From Owenia fusiformis (Eukaryota; Annelida; Polychaeta; Sabellida; Oweniidae): 56,346 nt of DNA. Location of the stretch: assembly GCA_903813345.2 (NCBI GenBank), contig CAIIXF020000002.1, positions 17,927,467 to 17,983,812 of the forward strand, read 5' to 3'. The position numbers and the translations under genes are program-made. Below are positions 21,771-33,440 of this stretch, one piece after another; the stretch's first letter is position 1, and each line of letters opens with the position of its first letter. A model generated the notes under the pieces. That model ran no database searches and was not told the origin of the DNA. It saw nothing but the letters and a program-made list of their open reading frames with translations.

Positions 21771-22689
21771 TTAGAGGTCACACATATTTTCTAATAAGCG
21801 AAAATTCACAACAATGCATAACATAAATCTTCAAATGTTTTTTGCCCAAAAAATTAAGAAAATTTGTACATAAATCAGGGAGAAATGTTTAAAGAAAAAT
21901 GAAGAAAATTCACCGTCCCGGTTACGCAAAATATAGAAAAAGGTCACTTGATGAGATATTCAGTAACATGCTGTCACTAGAGACAAAACTTGACACTAAA
22001 TAATCACTTGAAATAAACGATATGAATTCTTCATATTTTCTTCTTTTGTAATACATCCATTCTTGAAAATTAGCATTCAAATCTTTTCAATGCAATCATG
22101 AATTTAGTGATCTGACCCTTAAAAAACTTTTCAGGGGGAATAGTTTGTCCACCTGTAGCCCTTATGTCTATCATCTTTTTCTAGCCATATTTTCCTAGGC
22201 CTGCTGGAATACCTATTTCAGTGTGCAAGTTTAGCATTGTTTTCCCATTGATCATTTGAGTTCTCATGTCAATAAATGGAATAAAAAATGATAGAGTAGT
22301 TTATTTTATTGTAAAAATCAAAAATAAAACAAGGTTTGGTTAGGAAGGGAACAGGTGAAATCTTCGGGATTATGAATTAATTAATTATATATGTTTCTAC
22401 AATTTAGGGTAACCCTGTGTATTATTTTACTGTGCATGATTATACCCGTGCAAAATATAGCAAAATGTTATTTACTTATTATCATAATTCAATGTGACAA
22501 TATCAGTCTTATCTTCAAATTTGTATATAATAGTTTGCCTGTAAGGTTTGGCAAGCCGTCTATTAACTTGATAGTATAAGATGTTGATTTTGCAAAGCTC
22601 TTATGGGCTAATTCTACAATATGTACAGTAACATATATGTAATGGTGCAAGTATGTAGTCCAGTATGTAGTAAACAAAGGAGTATTTTG
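21771..22689. other. Non-coding stretch with one block shared with 42065-42120
   Basis: 'aaaaatgaagaaaattcacc' followed by 'gtcccggttacgcaaa' (about 21895) recurs near 42072. No gene is recognised. Confidence 0.4.
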
Positions 22690-22960
22690 GTCAACTCAAT
22701 ACATCTGATAAACACTACATGAAGTGTTTTCTATGCAATGATTATATACAGGCTGCTTATTCATTGTTACTGCGAATTTCAAAAGCTTCCAAATTGTGTG
22801 GAATAGAGCATGCAATGTTTTTCAGTTTCAAGCAGGTTTTAGTACATTCTGACCAATTGTATTTTCAGACTTATTCATTTCATGATTATGTAATACTGAC
22901 CTACTTATCTGCTTAACATGTCTTTAAAACATGATATATTCTTCTTTATAACCTTGTTAG
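22690..22960 (+). repeat. Segmental repeat shared with 43550-43800
   Basis: Blocks 'ctatgcaatgatt', 'gtgtggaatagag', 'cagtttcaagcaggttttag', 'cagacttattcatttca' and 'gattatgtaatactgaccta' occur in the same order and strand in both places, with moderate divergence. Confidence 0.65.
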
Positions 22961-22999
22961 ACAATCAACATTGGGTTTTTAAGTTGAGCATATTATATA

Positions 23000-23800
23000 C
23001 AGTGTCTCAAAAAATGTTACAAGTACTCAATTGTCAATTTTTTTTATAATTTTGGCATGTTCCTTAAAATATAATTGAATACTTAAAGAGCAAGCTTTGT
23101 CAATTAATTTTTCACCAGCGGATTTAAAATCATTCCATGGTTGACAACACAGCACAGATTTCATTGACTCGTGGAACATATGACTTGTGGAAAATATGAC
23201 TCGTGCCAACTTCTCAGTGGTTAAAAAGAACGAAGGACAAGGAGAAAGCATTCCTTTGACAATTAATTTTTTTCATGATTCTTTTTTTCTGATTAATTCT
23301 GCAATGTTCCTATCTGTACTTCGTAACACGCCCGTTGTGTCTACGCAAACATGTGCTCACCTAAACATGTCCCTACAAGCACTAGTACTCCTACTCCTTT
23401 TATTGTCCTTCCACACTGACTTCATCAATTATTCTCTAGCTTCATCCAGATCAGTTGGGAATGTTGTAAAGATCCTGGTTTTCAGGTGGCCCCACAGGAA
23501 GAAATCCAAAGGGGGTTAAGTTGGGTGAACTTGGGGGCCAATCTGCTCGGATTAAATTTCCAAATAGTTCTGTCACAGCCCTTCACATGTGAGGAGTGTC
23601 ATCCATCCTGTTGTCACGACACGTGTCTAAAATGACCATTTTGCTGTTGTTAGATAAAGGAATGACATTTCACACCACTGAGAATTTGGGACAACTCATA
23701 TTTCACATGGGTTCATTAAATCTGTCCTGGGCAGTCATGCAACCATTTAAGGATTTAAACTTGTTCAGTGTTAAATTAATCAAGATGTAAGTTTGTGAGA
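23000..23800 (-). pseudogene. Mariner-like transposase remnant
   Basis: A TA-adjacent end CAGTGTCTCAAAAAATGTTA lies at 23000. On the minus strand a stretch at about 23450-23560 reads WPPSSPNLTPLDFFLWGHLK, the conserved block around the third catalytic acid of mariner transposases. Farther upstream on that strand, frame-shifted sequence around 23600 resembles the QQDG...PH block. Stop codons and frameshifts are scattered through. The 5' end of the element is not found. Confidence 0.65.
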
Positions 23801-24146
23801 AGTGCATTGCCACATTCTGACTCCAATTTGTCTATATCTTTATCAATATCATATAGGAATTCCTATTTCATGTTAGACCAAGAGGTTTCAATACAGTGTA
23901 AAAGTGACAAATGGGTTGCATTTGAATTTTATATTACATCTGACATCTGGAGATTTTTGACTTATAGCCTTCGTTATGTAACACCTTGTATGTCTGTTTA
24001 GAAATACAAGATAATTCTGTTCAGACAGTTAGTCCCTCCACCACCTGTTATGGAAGTGTCTTGACAAATGAGGCCTTGTAACTACAATTCAAAGATTGAA
24101 AAATACTATCATTGCTGACTTTTTACTATTTTGTATGTACTTTCAG

Positions 24147-24335
24147 GTGGACTCCTTACCCTGCCGATGAAAAACTGTCTTGTCCTAGAAGAGTCTGAGA
24201 AGAACCGCAATCAGCACCATCTGTCTACAGCAATTGTAACAACATATCATATTGTTATTACTACTTCTGGTGATGTCTTTATGTGTCTGAAGTAGCATTG
24301 TCCAGGACAGGAGAGGTCTCTAGTATCCCTTTCAA
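24147..24335 (+). other. Exon-like segment, copy 1 of 3
   Basis: It is preceded by 'ttgtatgtactttcag' (acceptor-like) and followed by GTAAG at 24336 (donor-like). In one phase it encodes about 48 residues ending TSGDVFMCLK and a stop at 24293. The same arrangement recurs at 46375-46559 and, less completely, at 50185-50330. The reading phase after the acceptor is 2 here and 1 in the second copy, which weakens a conserved-protein reading. It could be exons of a multi-copy non-coding RNA or a decayed gene family. Confidence 0.4.
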
Positions 24336-24518
24336 GTAAGTATTGTGTTTCATTTCCTAATGTATAGTAACGCTTCAGATTTACCTTTAGCTTGGAGATT
24401 AACAGCCCATTACAATCTGAGCCACAAACAGAATACCAAGCTGTCCTCTGCTGAACGATGAATCACCTGCTGGAAGATGAGCCACAAATGGAACCTAAGC
24501 CACCTTTAGGAAGCCATG

Positions 24519-24868
24519 CCAAGATGACCCACCTACTAGAAGACAAGCCAAGAAGACGCAACTACTAGAAGCCAAGCCAAGATGACCCACCTACTACAAG
24601 CCAAGCCAAGATGACCCACCTACTAGAAGCCAAGCCAAGATGACCCACCTACTAGAAGCCAAGCCAAGGTGACCCACCTACTAGAAGCCAAGCCAAGATG
24701 ATTCAGCTACTAGAAGCCAAGCCAAGATGACCCACCTACTGGAAGCCGAGCCAAGATGACCCACCTACTGGAAGCCAAGCCAAGATGACCCTCCTACTAG
24801 AAGCCGAGCCAAGATGACCCTCCTACTAGAAGCCGAGCCAAGATGACCCTCCTACTAGAAACCAAGCC
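24519..24868 (+). repeat. 29-bp minisatellite, about 12 units
   Basis: The unit is 'agatgacccacctactagaa' plus 'gccaagcca', with few substitutions between neighbours. It sits about 180 bp downstream of the exon-like segment. A different satellite built of similar words (agatgaccca, gccaagcca) sits in the equivalent place after the second copy. Confidence 0.9.
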
Positions 24869-25598
24869 AAGGTGCCCTAAAGGTCATGCGGAGCTACTGG
24901 AACATGACCCTTGCTGGGATAGGGTTGCAATGCTCCTGCGGGAATTGCAGAGAATTTTTTTGCACAAAATTATCAATTTTTGAATATACTTATTCCAAAT
25001 TTTGAAAACAATTCAGACTATAGGATAAAGTCTAATGATGCGCAAGTTTAATACTGCTGTAGCAGCCAGGAGCCCGACATTTGTATTATTACGCCAGTAT
25101 GGCACAGGGACCTGGTTGATATATTACTTTATATATTATACTTACTGAAACTAATGTTTTTACAAATTTTTGGCTCTACTTCCGGTCACGTTTGGATCTC
25201 ACAAGGTTCGAAATTCCAAATCACGTGATCATAAGCGCGCCAATATTGTTCTGGGTAGTATTTTTGCGACGTGGCAAGGGAAGGACGTGTTCTTTTGGCT
25301 ACTTCAACATTTACAGCTGAAACTTGGGTAAATACTTACACACTTGCTTACATGTACTTCATTTGGCTTCATACATTGCTTCATACATATTTTAATTGGA
25401 ACTTGCATCAGAATTTCAAGTATTTTGAGTTTACCTTTTCAATTTACATTCATTTTTATGAAGTCAATATTTTACTCGCATATATTTAACTTTGGAATGC
25501 CACGTTGTAGGAATACTTCCCCTTCTATTTACAATTCTATCTCATAAATAGGAGGTCATTTCACTTCAACTTTTTTTTATACAATTCATACTTATAAT
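24869..25598. other. Mixed stretch: element fragment and weak promoter-like patch
   Basis: 24960-25045 resembles the right end of the TAGTCTATATCC family ('caaaattatcaattt', 'cagactataggataaagtct'). 25195-25325 has CCAAT, a CACGTG E-box and GCGC sites, followed by a possible donor (GGGTAAAT at about 25326). It could be a transcription start, but no coding exon is seen. Confidence 0.3.
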
Positions 25599-25815
25599 CT
25601 ATCCTTTTGGCAGGAAATTCAACCCTTTTGGCGGGTAATGGAGAATATTCTGCAGTAAACTTTACCTGTTTAGCGGGAAGTGCTATCATGTTGGCGGGAA
25701 ATGCTATCCCTTTGGTAAGAAATTCTACCTTTTGGCGGGTAATTGATCACATTCTGGCGGAAAACTTTGCCCGTTAAGCGAGAAATTACCTCTATTTGGC
25801 GGGTAAAATCATTTG
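25599..25815 (+). repeat. Degenerate ttggcgggtaa repeats
   Basis: 'ttttggcgggtaat', 'gttggcgggaaatg', 'ttttggcgggtaattgatca' and 'atttggcgggtaaaat' recur at irregular 30-45-bp spacing. The reverse complement word 'cccgccat' dominates the 26270 and 32660 repeats. Confidence 0.55.
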
Positions 25816-26269
25816 CATTAGTTGAATAAAGTGAACCTTATTTCATAAACATAGCCATTCATGTCTTATGGGACAAACTCCTCTTGTTTTTATGGAAGAA
25901 TTATTTCAATGGATAATGGGGAGAAACCGTCATTGTAATATTTTACGGAGAAATAGTTAATGGTGAATGGATAAAATTCTTAGTGTTTTTGGCGGAGAGG
26001 TACCTTAATTATGGGTTAGTTTGATCATGGGCTCTATCCAAAACCCTCATGTTTTAGAATCTCTAGCATTGGAAATGGAACTCACTCAGTTTTGGATAAT
26101 CAAATTGCTCATATTTTTTTGAAAGAAAACCTTTCATTCATTATGTGTACTCGTTATTGACAATTAGGGGCAATATTTTGTCATACTCCACAGGATGTAT
26201 AAATATATTCCCAAACTACGTTTTAAGGTTACTCAATAAAAGGGATTTTATATTTCTTTGGTTTTTGGT
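25816..26269. other. Non-coding stretch
   Basis: AT-rich; no features supported. Confidence 0.4.
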
Positions 26270-26365
26270 ACAATTTTCATTTTTGCCATTTTTATTAGCC
26301 ATATAATGTGTAAAATATGGGATCATTTCAAGTTCCCGCCATTTTTATTAGTCATTTTGCAATGA
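26270..26365 (+). repeat. cccgccatttttattag repeat shared with 32650-32740
   Basis: 'gccatttttattagccat', 'aatatgg(g)atcatttcaag' and 'ttcccgccatttttattagt' occur here and at 32660-32735 in the same order. Confidence 0.65.
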
Positions 26366-27139
26366 GGACCTTATACACCCTCCATTGGGATCTCCCCATG
26401 GGAAAAAATGAGTATTCTGCTTCAATTATTACATTTATATGCACACTAGTATCTTGTTGACCTAAATTCAGCACTGTATTGATGTATAGGCCACTTATTA
26501 GGGTCATAATTCAATCATGAAGTGTAGAGGCATAGATTCCAAACCAGGAAGTATTTTTTGTGTCTGTCAAAATCCATTTACATCCTAGGCATCCCTGCAT
26601 CTTATCCAAATATGTTACTACATAATGAAATATAATAGTATAATCTTTGGTTTTACAAACTTGTATGATATTTGATAAGTGTAAAAGTTGTTTTTGGAGC
26701 ATTTTTCTATAGCCATTTTGTAGGGGAAAAAATGATGAAAAAATGTACAATCTTTTAATTTTAAGTATGACCTGAATCGATTGCAAACTTCATATTTGCA
26801 CATTTGATGAGATAAACCATTTGTGTCGTATTGTGAAATTATTAAGTTTGCAATCGATTTAGGTCATAGTGTATTTTTGGTATTTCTGTGATAATCAATG
26901 GAAACCAATCGCCTCTATTGGGATCTGCTGATATCCTCATGTTAAGTCAATGGTGCACAGCCCCATGTAAGTCAATACAACCTTACTGAACGAAATGATC
27001 CCTATCTCAGCTTATGTGTGTCCGAGTACTTTAATATTTTCCAAAGTATTATATGACATTTTATTCTTCATGCTACACCTACGAATGATTCATTTTGACA
27101 ATAGGGATATTTGCCAATAATTGCACCTTGTCCTTTGGG
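26366..27139. other. Non-coding stretch containing a 25-bp-arm palindrome
   Basis: 26766-26790 and 26844-26868 are inverted copies (TATGACCTGAATCGATTGCA and its complement, one mismatch) around a 53-bp loop. The rest shows nothing recognisable. Confidence 0.55.
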
Positions 27140-27440
27140 TGAATGGTAAATCCTATATGGCATATGATATATTATTCATGTTTGACCAATCACATATTTC
27201 TGTGACAAGGGCTGAACCAACACTATGTAAAATCCCATGATTAATACAGTATCATAAACCTATTAAACATACATATCAGTTGTTTTAATTCGTTTTAACC
27301 TGTTATCATAGGTTTATGTATAAGACATAATTATAACAATGAATGATACAGACTTTTTTGGAGTTTCTCCTCTGATACTTGTATAATTTGTTTTAATTTG
27401 TTATCAGCTGTTATCAGCTGTTTTATTCCATCTGGTTCAA
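27140..27440 (+). repeat. Segment with inverted partner at 32220-32640
   Basis: 'gtaaatcctatatggcatat', 'gtttgaccaatca' and 'actatgtaaaatcc' are found as reverse complement at 32520-32630. Both flanks contain many ttataa/gttataa words and 'tgatac' motifs. Confidence 0.55.
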
Positions 27441-28379
27441 CTGGGAAAAACATATTATACTGGATGATACATTTCTCTGCTCTTGCGTATAATTTGTTTA
27501 CATTAGGTTACATGTTGTTGACACAACGTTTTGACACTATCTTGTTGACATAGACATATTGAGTGTTTTAATAAAAGCGGGTAATGATAAATTAAGTTTT
27601 GACATTTCAAAGTTGTAATGAATTAATATAAATGATTTTTCAAAATAAGTCACCAGAAGCGATTAGTGCAGCAGTTGAAAGATATATTTTAGTTTTAGCA
27701 TTTATAACGTGCTTGCAAAAACACAGCGCCCATTTAGATTATTAGCGGTTTTATTATAATATTGGATTGCTTCAATGCGTTCCATGAAAGAAAAATGTGG
27801 GCACTTTATTAATTGAAATCAATATGTCTTAATATTAAAGCTACATTGTTAACGGAGCGAACGTAAGACTGCGACATTTTAACCCATTTCAAAATTCGGT
27901 GTTTTTATTTTCCATAACGGCTACTAGTATTTGTGTGCCATTCACATCCAATAAAGCTTATAGTATCATTTATTAACAGATGCATCGAGGTAGAGCCACC
28001 GTTCAAAAGACATAAACATAACTCTGTCGAGTGCAATAAATCCATGCATATCCATTTGTAGCAATCATACGGCCAGACCAGGGGACAGTTACCCTTCGCA
28101 TTCTTACATTGTCCGCATGTCAACCATACGGCGACCGCACGGTCAGCCTGCCTTTCGCACCTCTCATACACGTGTACAAATTATAAGATCATATTAATTA
28201 CCATTGATTCCTCGTTTTCTATCCCTGGTTTTCAAAGCCCGTTAGATGTTAATGAATGGAGATTTTTAAATGTGCTTTCATTAAACAGCCAGGAAAAATA
28301 AACTATTTTTCATTTTCCAGGAATCACATAATCCGTCAAAATTCATTTAATTCAAAATGTATCTAATATATTACATGTA
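27441..28379. other. Non-coding stretch with an unassigned minus-strand open frame
   Basis: 27905-28171 on the minus strand is open for 88 codons and is locally GC-richer, with a CGQCKNAKGNC run, but no family is recognised and no splice context supports it. Confidence 0.3.
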
Positions 28380-28600
28380 TACAATCAGACAGACTGGCTA
28401 TTCTAATCCGTTATGAAAAGCCATTTGTTTTTTCCATTACAGGATGTTTCTGCGGAAGTTAATTTGTTTATCTTAGTGTTTAGAGGCAATGTCCTAAATG
28501 ACGCTTTCGTGAAATAAATTAACTCTGTGATGGACTACAATAGACTAGATGCGAGTAGACATACTCTTGATTTACGTCATTAAATATTCAAAATTCAGTC
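28380..28600 (+). repeat. Segment duplicated at 31150-31330
   Basis: 'caatcagacagac', 'ctattctaat', 'ttgttta(t/t)(c/t)ttagtgtttag' and 'tgacgctt' recur in the same order. The copies are strongly diverged. Confidence 0.5.
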
Positions 28601-29405
28601 AAAGTGATGTCATATTTGAAATCTACATGTAAAAGTAAATCTAGAAATATGGTTTCGAAAATTGTTTCTCAACTTTGAAAATTAATTTTTTTTAAAGTTT
28701 GACTTCTCGTTCGGATTGATTCCCATTGACCCAATGTTACAAAATCACAAAAAGTGAAATATCTTTTTTTGTATTGGACAGATAACATTTTCTTTTACTG
28801 AACATATTTTAATTTGCATATCTATTAGATACATAAGGGTTATATGAAAATTGAACCACTAAAACAAATGTAATTTAATATAAAGGGAACTTTCTGCTAT
28901 ACCCGCCATGCTATCTGACCCGAACGAGCCACCTGGTAGTGAAACTGGTAAATACCTACTCGCATCTGAGTTATTGTATATTTTCTACAGGAACGATTAC
29001 CCGAGGTAGACACTGTTACATTATTTTCATTTTAGGTCTCTCTAATTAGTTGCATTGCAGAAGTCTAATATTATTCTCTCCTGTGCCGAAGGTACTTATA
29101 CCCGTAGCAAAGGGGGGATGTTCAAGGAGTCCAACTCAACAGAATTCGAATTGAATACAAAATAAATTCATAACATATAAATATATAAATACATAATGTC
29201 TATCCAAGTCTTCTTGCATTTTCTGAACTTCAAATGCGCCTTTTGATGTGTGATAACAAAATACTAAATAAATACTTAATGTTACTCCAGTTTGTTTTTA
29301 TAGTAATTTGGCAATTAAACATGCATAAAGAGATAGCAATGTGTGTACTGTGTACAACCCGAATCCTCTCCCGATCAGGTCACGTTTTATATGTCTCTGA
29401 TGTAA
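28601..29405. other. Non-coding stretch
   Basis: AT-rich. 29234-29434 has a 66-codon open frame with no recognisable features. Confidence 0.35.
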
Positions 29406-29530
29406 TAACTGCCCTGTCAACCCTCACGCATTAGGCGTGATTGTTACGCATTTGCTGGAAAAATAGAAATCACGCATCAATTTAGCGTGTATGATCAAAT
29501 ATCACGCAAATCACAGATTTTGTTGAAATT
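29406..29530 (+). repeat. CCTGTCAACCCTCACGCATT repeat
   Basis: The start CCCTGTCAACCCTCACGCAT, then repeated 'acgca' and 'gcgtgat' words, recall the CAGGCCTGTCAACTGTCCCG element at 52943. The end is not defined. Confidence 0.4.
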
Positions 29531-29801
29531 TTTAAAAATCGTTTTTTGTGAAATGCCGACACGGTAAAATACCGAACGGCAAAAAAACGAACGCATTCCG
29601 TTCGGTCTTTGCACGCGATTGCCGTAGTCACACCTACCTATTTGATTGAAATCATTCAAATCAAAGTTGGCATTCGAGAACAAAAATGTGTCCAGTCAAA
29701 AATAGATTTCTAATGTTTGATTTTGATTTTGGTTCACTGAATTCCGAAGTAAACAGAAAAGAATACACATTTCCTTGGTTCCCATGATACTGCCTATAAC
29801 C

Positions 29802-30013
29802 CAGGCCCGTAGCCAGGATTTGTCAAGGGGGGGGGGGGCAGTTTTCAAAAATGTCTAGGGGGTTCACATTTGACAATTTTGGACCAAATATGGCTAAAAT
29901 CACACGAGAAATGCTCAAAATGGTGAAAAACTGCATGATTTTGAAAGAATCTTTGGCCAGGGGGGGGGGGGTTCGCCCGAACCCTGCGAACCCCTCCCCT
30001 AGCTACGGGCCTG
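29802..30013. mobile_element. CAGGCCCGTAGC-ended element with 9-bp target duplication
   Basis: The ends CAGGCCCGTAGC and GCTACGGGCCTG are perfect inverted repeats. CCTATAACC flanks both sides (29793-29801, 30014-30022). Inside are two poly-G runs and 'aaaactgcatgattttga'. It is the best-preserved copy of the repeat interrupted at 11327-12205; another fragment is near 32031. The duplication size suggests a Mutator-like mobiliser. No coding capacity. Confidence 0.75.
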
Positions 30014-30095
30014 CCTATAACCTATAATACTCATTTATTAAAACAAATATTAATTTATCCGTCTGTCTGATTAGATTTTGTTCCCTGACTAAAAC

Positions 30096-30133
30096 CAGAG
30101 ACATATAGAACATATATATTTTATATGTCTCTG
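30096..30133. repeat. CAGAGACATATA...TATATGTCTCTG palindrome
   Basis: A 38-bp near-perfect palindrome. The same terminal words occur at 13377-13417 and 29389-29400, indicating a very small mobile or hairpin repeat. Confidence 0.6.
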
Positions 30134-30139
30134 CTCAAA

Positions 30140-30739
30140 CTAAATCAACCCCGATTTCAGTTCTTAATTCTTCACTTGAAACGATATAGCCAACATGATA
30201 CAACATGAATTTGGATTAATTATACATATATAAAGCCTATTGTTATCAAAACCCATAAATCCTCACCATATAAATATAGTTTTATTGATGACCACGTTCC
30301 ACGTTTACCCCCCCCCCTAATCATTTTTGCGCCCCCTCTAAATATCAGACCAATCAGGCGATGAGGCATGGATCAGGATACCCTGACTCCCAAGCTGTGC
30401 GACTTCTGGCAACCGCTACACCTATTTTCCCGGGGGAAATGCTTTTTCCTTTGAAAAATTATCAAATATGGTCGTGTGTGGGCAAACACGAAGGATGAGG
30501 AGAGGGGTGCGTGTATTGCGTGCGATCCCTCATCAGTTGTGTACCTTATTTTTGTATGAATTTCTCCCGAACAGTTATGCTAGAGGGGTTATAATATTTA
30601 TTTCTGTTTTCAAATGAAATAATTTCACCCTTGCCCGATTGGCTTGTAGATAATGCACGAATCAAATAGCATGGAGATCAGATAATTAGATTGATTCGTT
30701 TTTTTTCGCAATCAGATGAATTAACTTATTGTTTTATCT
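30140..30739. other. Non-coding stretch with a poly-C run
   Basis: A C-run lies at about 30308. No gene or element is recognised. Confidence 0.4.
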
Positions 30740-31690
30740 GATTAAAAGGCGGTTTGAAGCTACTTTTATAGGATTTGTAAATTCGCAATCAGACAGGCTT
30801 ATTTTGATAAGAGGAGGGGATTATAATGTAGAAAATTGTTTTGATTTCGACACTAACTGAAATAATTTATCACAATAAATTGTTAAATACGGAAACAGAG
30901 GCCGGTTTAAAAATGAAAAGAGAGGCAAAAAACTCTATTCATACAATGTAATTAAAACCCGGGAATTAAAAGCAACTTTAGACTGTTAGATCTTCTGTAA
31001 TCAAGGTGATGTTGGTACACTTCCACCGTTAGAAAAACAAAGACTATATAGCAATTAATCCTTTTGTAATCATTAAATGTTAAATGTAGATTCTTATTAT
31101 TTCGTTGGACAATGTTCAGACTTCTGACCAAGATTTATTCATTTATGTTTGTATTTAAAAAATAGTATTTCAATCAGACAGACGTTCTATTCTAATGAGT
31201 TTGAAAAATACATTTGTCCATCACCTCTCAAGAAGTTTTCAAACGTAATCAAGTCGATTTGTTTATTTTAGTGTTTAGCATTGTTTTTCATAACTTGACG
31301 CTTCCAATAACAGAATGACTTTGAAATGAGTATTTATAATTTTAGCTTTTATGCGACATGCTTATTGTATATTTCTATATGAACGTTGTAGTTATGTGAT
31401 GTAACATCGCCCCCCCCCAAATTACAGGTATACAACTTTTGGTCGGAATACTTTAACTTGCGATTAAAAGCAATTTTAGACTGTTAGATGATCTCTTATG
31501 TAATCTAGGTGATGTTGGTATGCTTCCGCAGTTAAGAAAACAAAGACTAAGACAAAGAGAACTATATAGCAATTAATCCTTTTGTTATCACTAAATGTTA
31601 GATTCTTTATTGGACAATATTTTGACTTCTGTCTCCGATTGTTATGCAGATATGTGTATATAATCATGTGAACAACATATTACGTGGAAT
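30740..31690 (+). repeat. Diverged ~480-bp tandem duplication
   Basis: A block at 30967-31140 ('attaaaagcaactttagact', 'ggtgatgttggta', 'actatatagcaattaatcct') recurs at 31447-31640 as 'attaaaagcaattttagact' and so on. The 31150-31330 part also has a relative at 28380. Confidence 0.65.
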
Positions 31691-32219
31691 TTCCCATATT
31701 CATTCTCATAATGTCTTACAGCTATTTCGCAAATGACATGCATGTAATCCTAAATAACATGTGGACTTAATATTGCAGAACTGAGCGAAAAGAAAGGTTG
31801 AACAAATCAGATTAAGATATTTTATTTTCTAAATGCACAAAGGGCAACAGATGAAGAGCAAAAATTAAAGGCATTGTGAAATAGATCGTGCTTTTGTATG
31901 ATCCCCTTCTATAGTGCCCTACCCTTTGCATTCGTTCGACTTCACTTCTTAAAAGAGAGTTTCGTCTTCTCGTAGTATATGTAACTAGACTCTGCACGTA
32001 GCGCAAAAGTGCCCCTATTAGCCATGTACAGGGGCGTAGCCAACTTTCAGTCGGGGGGTGGGGGGGGGGACGCGATTGCCAAAAAAACAATATCGGATTT
32101 CAGTCTGAGACAAATGGTCAAACATGAGTTTCAAAAAACTTCTAGAATTACCTTATGTAAATATTTACGTTAGCTTGTTTAATTAAGGTCTGACGTTATG
32201 AAAACAAAGTGCCATTAAT
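31691..32219. other. Non-coding stretch with a GTAGCCA repeat fragment
   Basis: 32031-32080 ('caggggcgtagccaactttc' plus a poly-G run) resembles one end of the CAGGCCCGTAGC element. The rest is unassigned. Confidence 0.4.
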
Positions 32220-32850
32220 TTCTGAACCGTATAATACAGTATCATCTGTTTGGTCTCGGTATATTCCAGTTTAATCTGTATTATACAAAAAATGATATGT
32301 ATAATTTGTATTATACCACTTTGAAACCTGTTATAATAGAAAATGGTATGCGTATAATACCGTTTAATCTGATCCGGACTTAAATTATATCAGGTTAAAC
32401 TGGAATATATTTTGGTTTAATCGGGTATCATTCTCTAATGATATTTGAGTCCGGATCAGATGTTATAATATTGAATGATACTTTCTGTGATATTGGATTA
32501 AACAACAAATTAAACATCAATATAAGATGTTATCACAAGTATTAATCATAGGATTTTACATAGTGCAAATGCTGAAATCTGATTGGTCAAACATCAATAA
32601 TATATTATATGCCATATAGGATTTACTCGTGTCCGATAAATTTGGCACAATTTCTATTCCCGCCATTTTTATTAGCCATCTATTTGGTGAAATATGGAAT
32701 CATTTCAAGTTCCCGCCATTTTTATTAGTCCGTTTGCAAAGTAAATTTGGTAAAAATTTTATTTCCACCATTTTTATTAGCCATCTATTGGATAAATTAC
32801 TCCACCATTTTTGTTGGCCACCTATTGAGAAAACTTCATACTTTTAGAAA
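32220..32850. repeat. Composite repeat: inverted partner of 27140-27440 plus cccgccatttttattag units
   Basis: 32220-32500 is rich in palindromic ttataat/gttataat words. 32520-32640 is the reverse complement of 27140-27245. 32660-32830 has four units of '(c)ccgccatttttattagcc' at 36-53-bp spacing, the first two matching 26275-26360 in direct orientation. Confidence 0.6.
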
Positions 32851-32869
32851 ACTCTGATGTAACTGCTTA

Positions 32870-33230
32870 TTTTACTTAGTCCATTAAGGATGACAAATAC
32901 TTACTTCACGTATGCTCATCCATTAGGTATGACAAATACTTAGATCATTTATGCTCATCCATCAGGGATGATCATGAAATATTTAGTCTATTTATGCTCA
33001 TCCATAAAGGATAATAAATACTTAGTCCATTTATGCTCATTCATATGACAAATAATTAGTCCATTTATGTTCATCCATAAAGGATGACAAATACTTAGTC
33101 CAATAATGCTCATCCATAAAGGATGACAAATACTTAGTCCATTTATGCACATCCATAAAGGATGACAAATTCTTTGTTCATGTATGCTCATCCATAAAGG
33201 GTGACAATTACCTAGTTTATTTACATGCTT
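32870..33230 (+). repeat. 39-bp tandem repeat array
   Basis: The unit is 'tcatccataaaggatgacaa' plus 'atacttagtccatttatgc'. Successive copies at 33071, 33110, 33149 and 33188 are exactly 39 bp apart, with earlier copies more diverged. Isolated 'ccataaaggat' units persist to about 33440. The minus-strand open frame across it is a repeat artefact. Confidence 0.9.
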
Positions 33231-33440
33231 ATATTAATTACTTCTTCAGGTAACATACTCCCACTTAGGGTGTCAATTGACTTTAGCTTCAAATACGTAT
33301 GATTATCATTCCTATGAGCCAATCCATAAAGGATGACTGATTCATATATTGTATTTTACACTTGTTTGATATGATTATTATTGACGTTACTTGACACATA
33401 TATTAGGTATTTCTTTATTAGCTGGTGTCCATAAAGGATA

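Noticed and set aside
27905-28171. 88-codon minus-strand frame with cysteines as a secreted peptide gene
   Set aside because: No signal-peptide-like start, no splice or family support, and shorter than expected by chance to be convincing in a 56-kb window.
32988-33191. Repetitive minus-strand peptide with SICHPLWM repeats
   Set aside because: A by-product of the 39-bp tandem repeat being a multiple of three; no start context or other gene signals.
32870-33230. Possible CRISPR array
   Set aside because: The whole 39-bp unit repeats with no distinct spacers, and the window is animal DNA.
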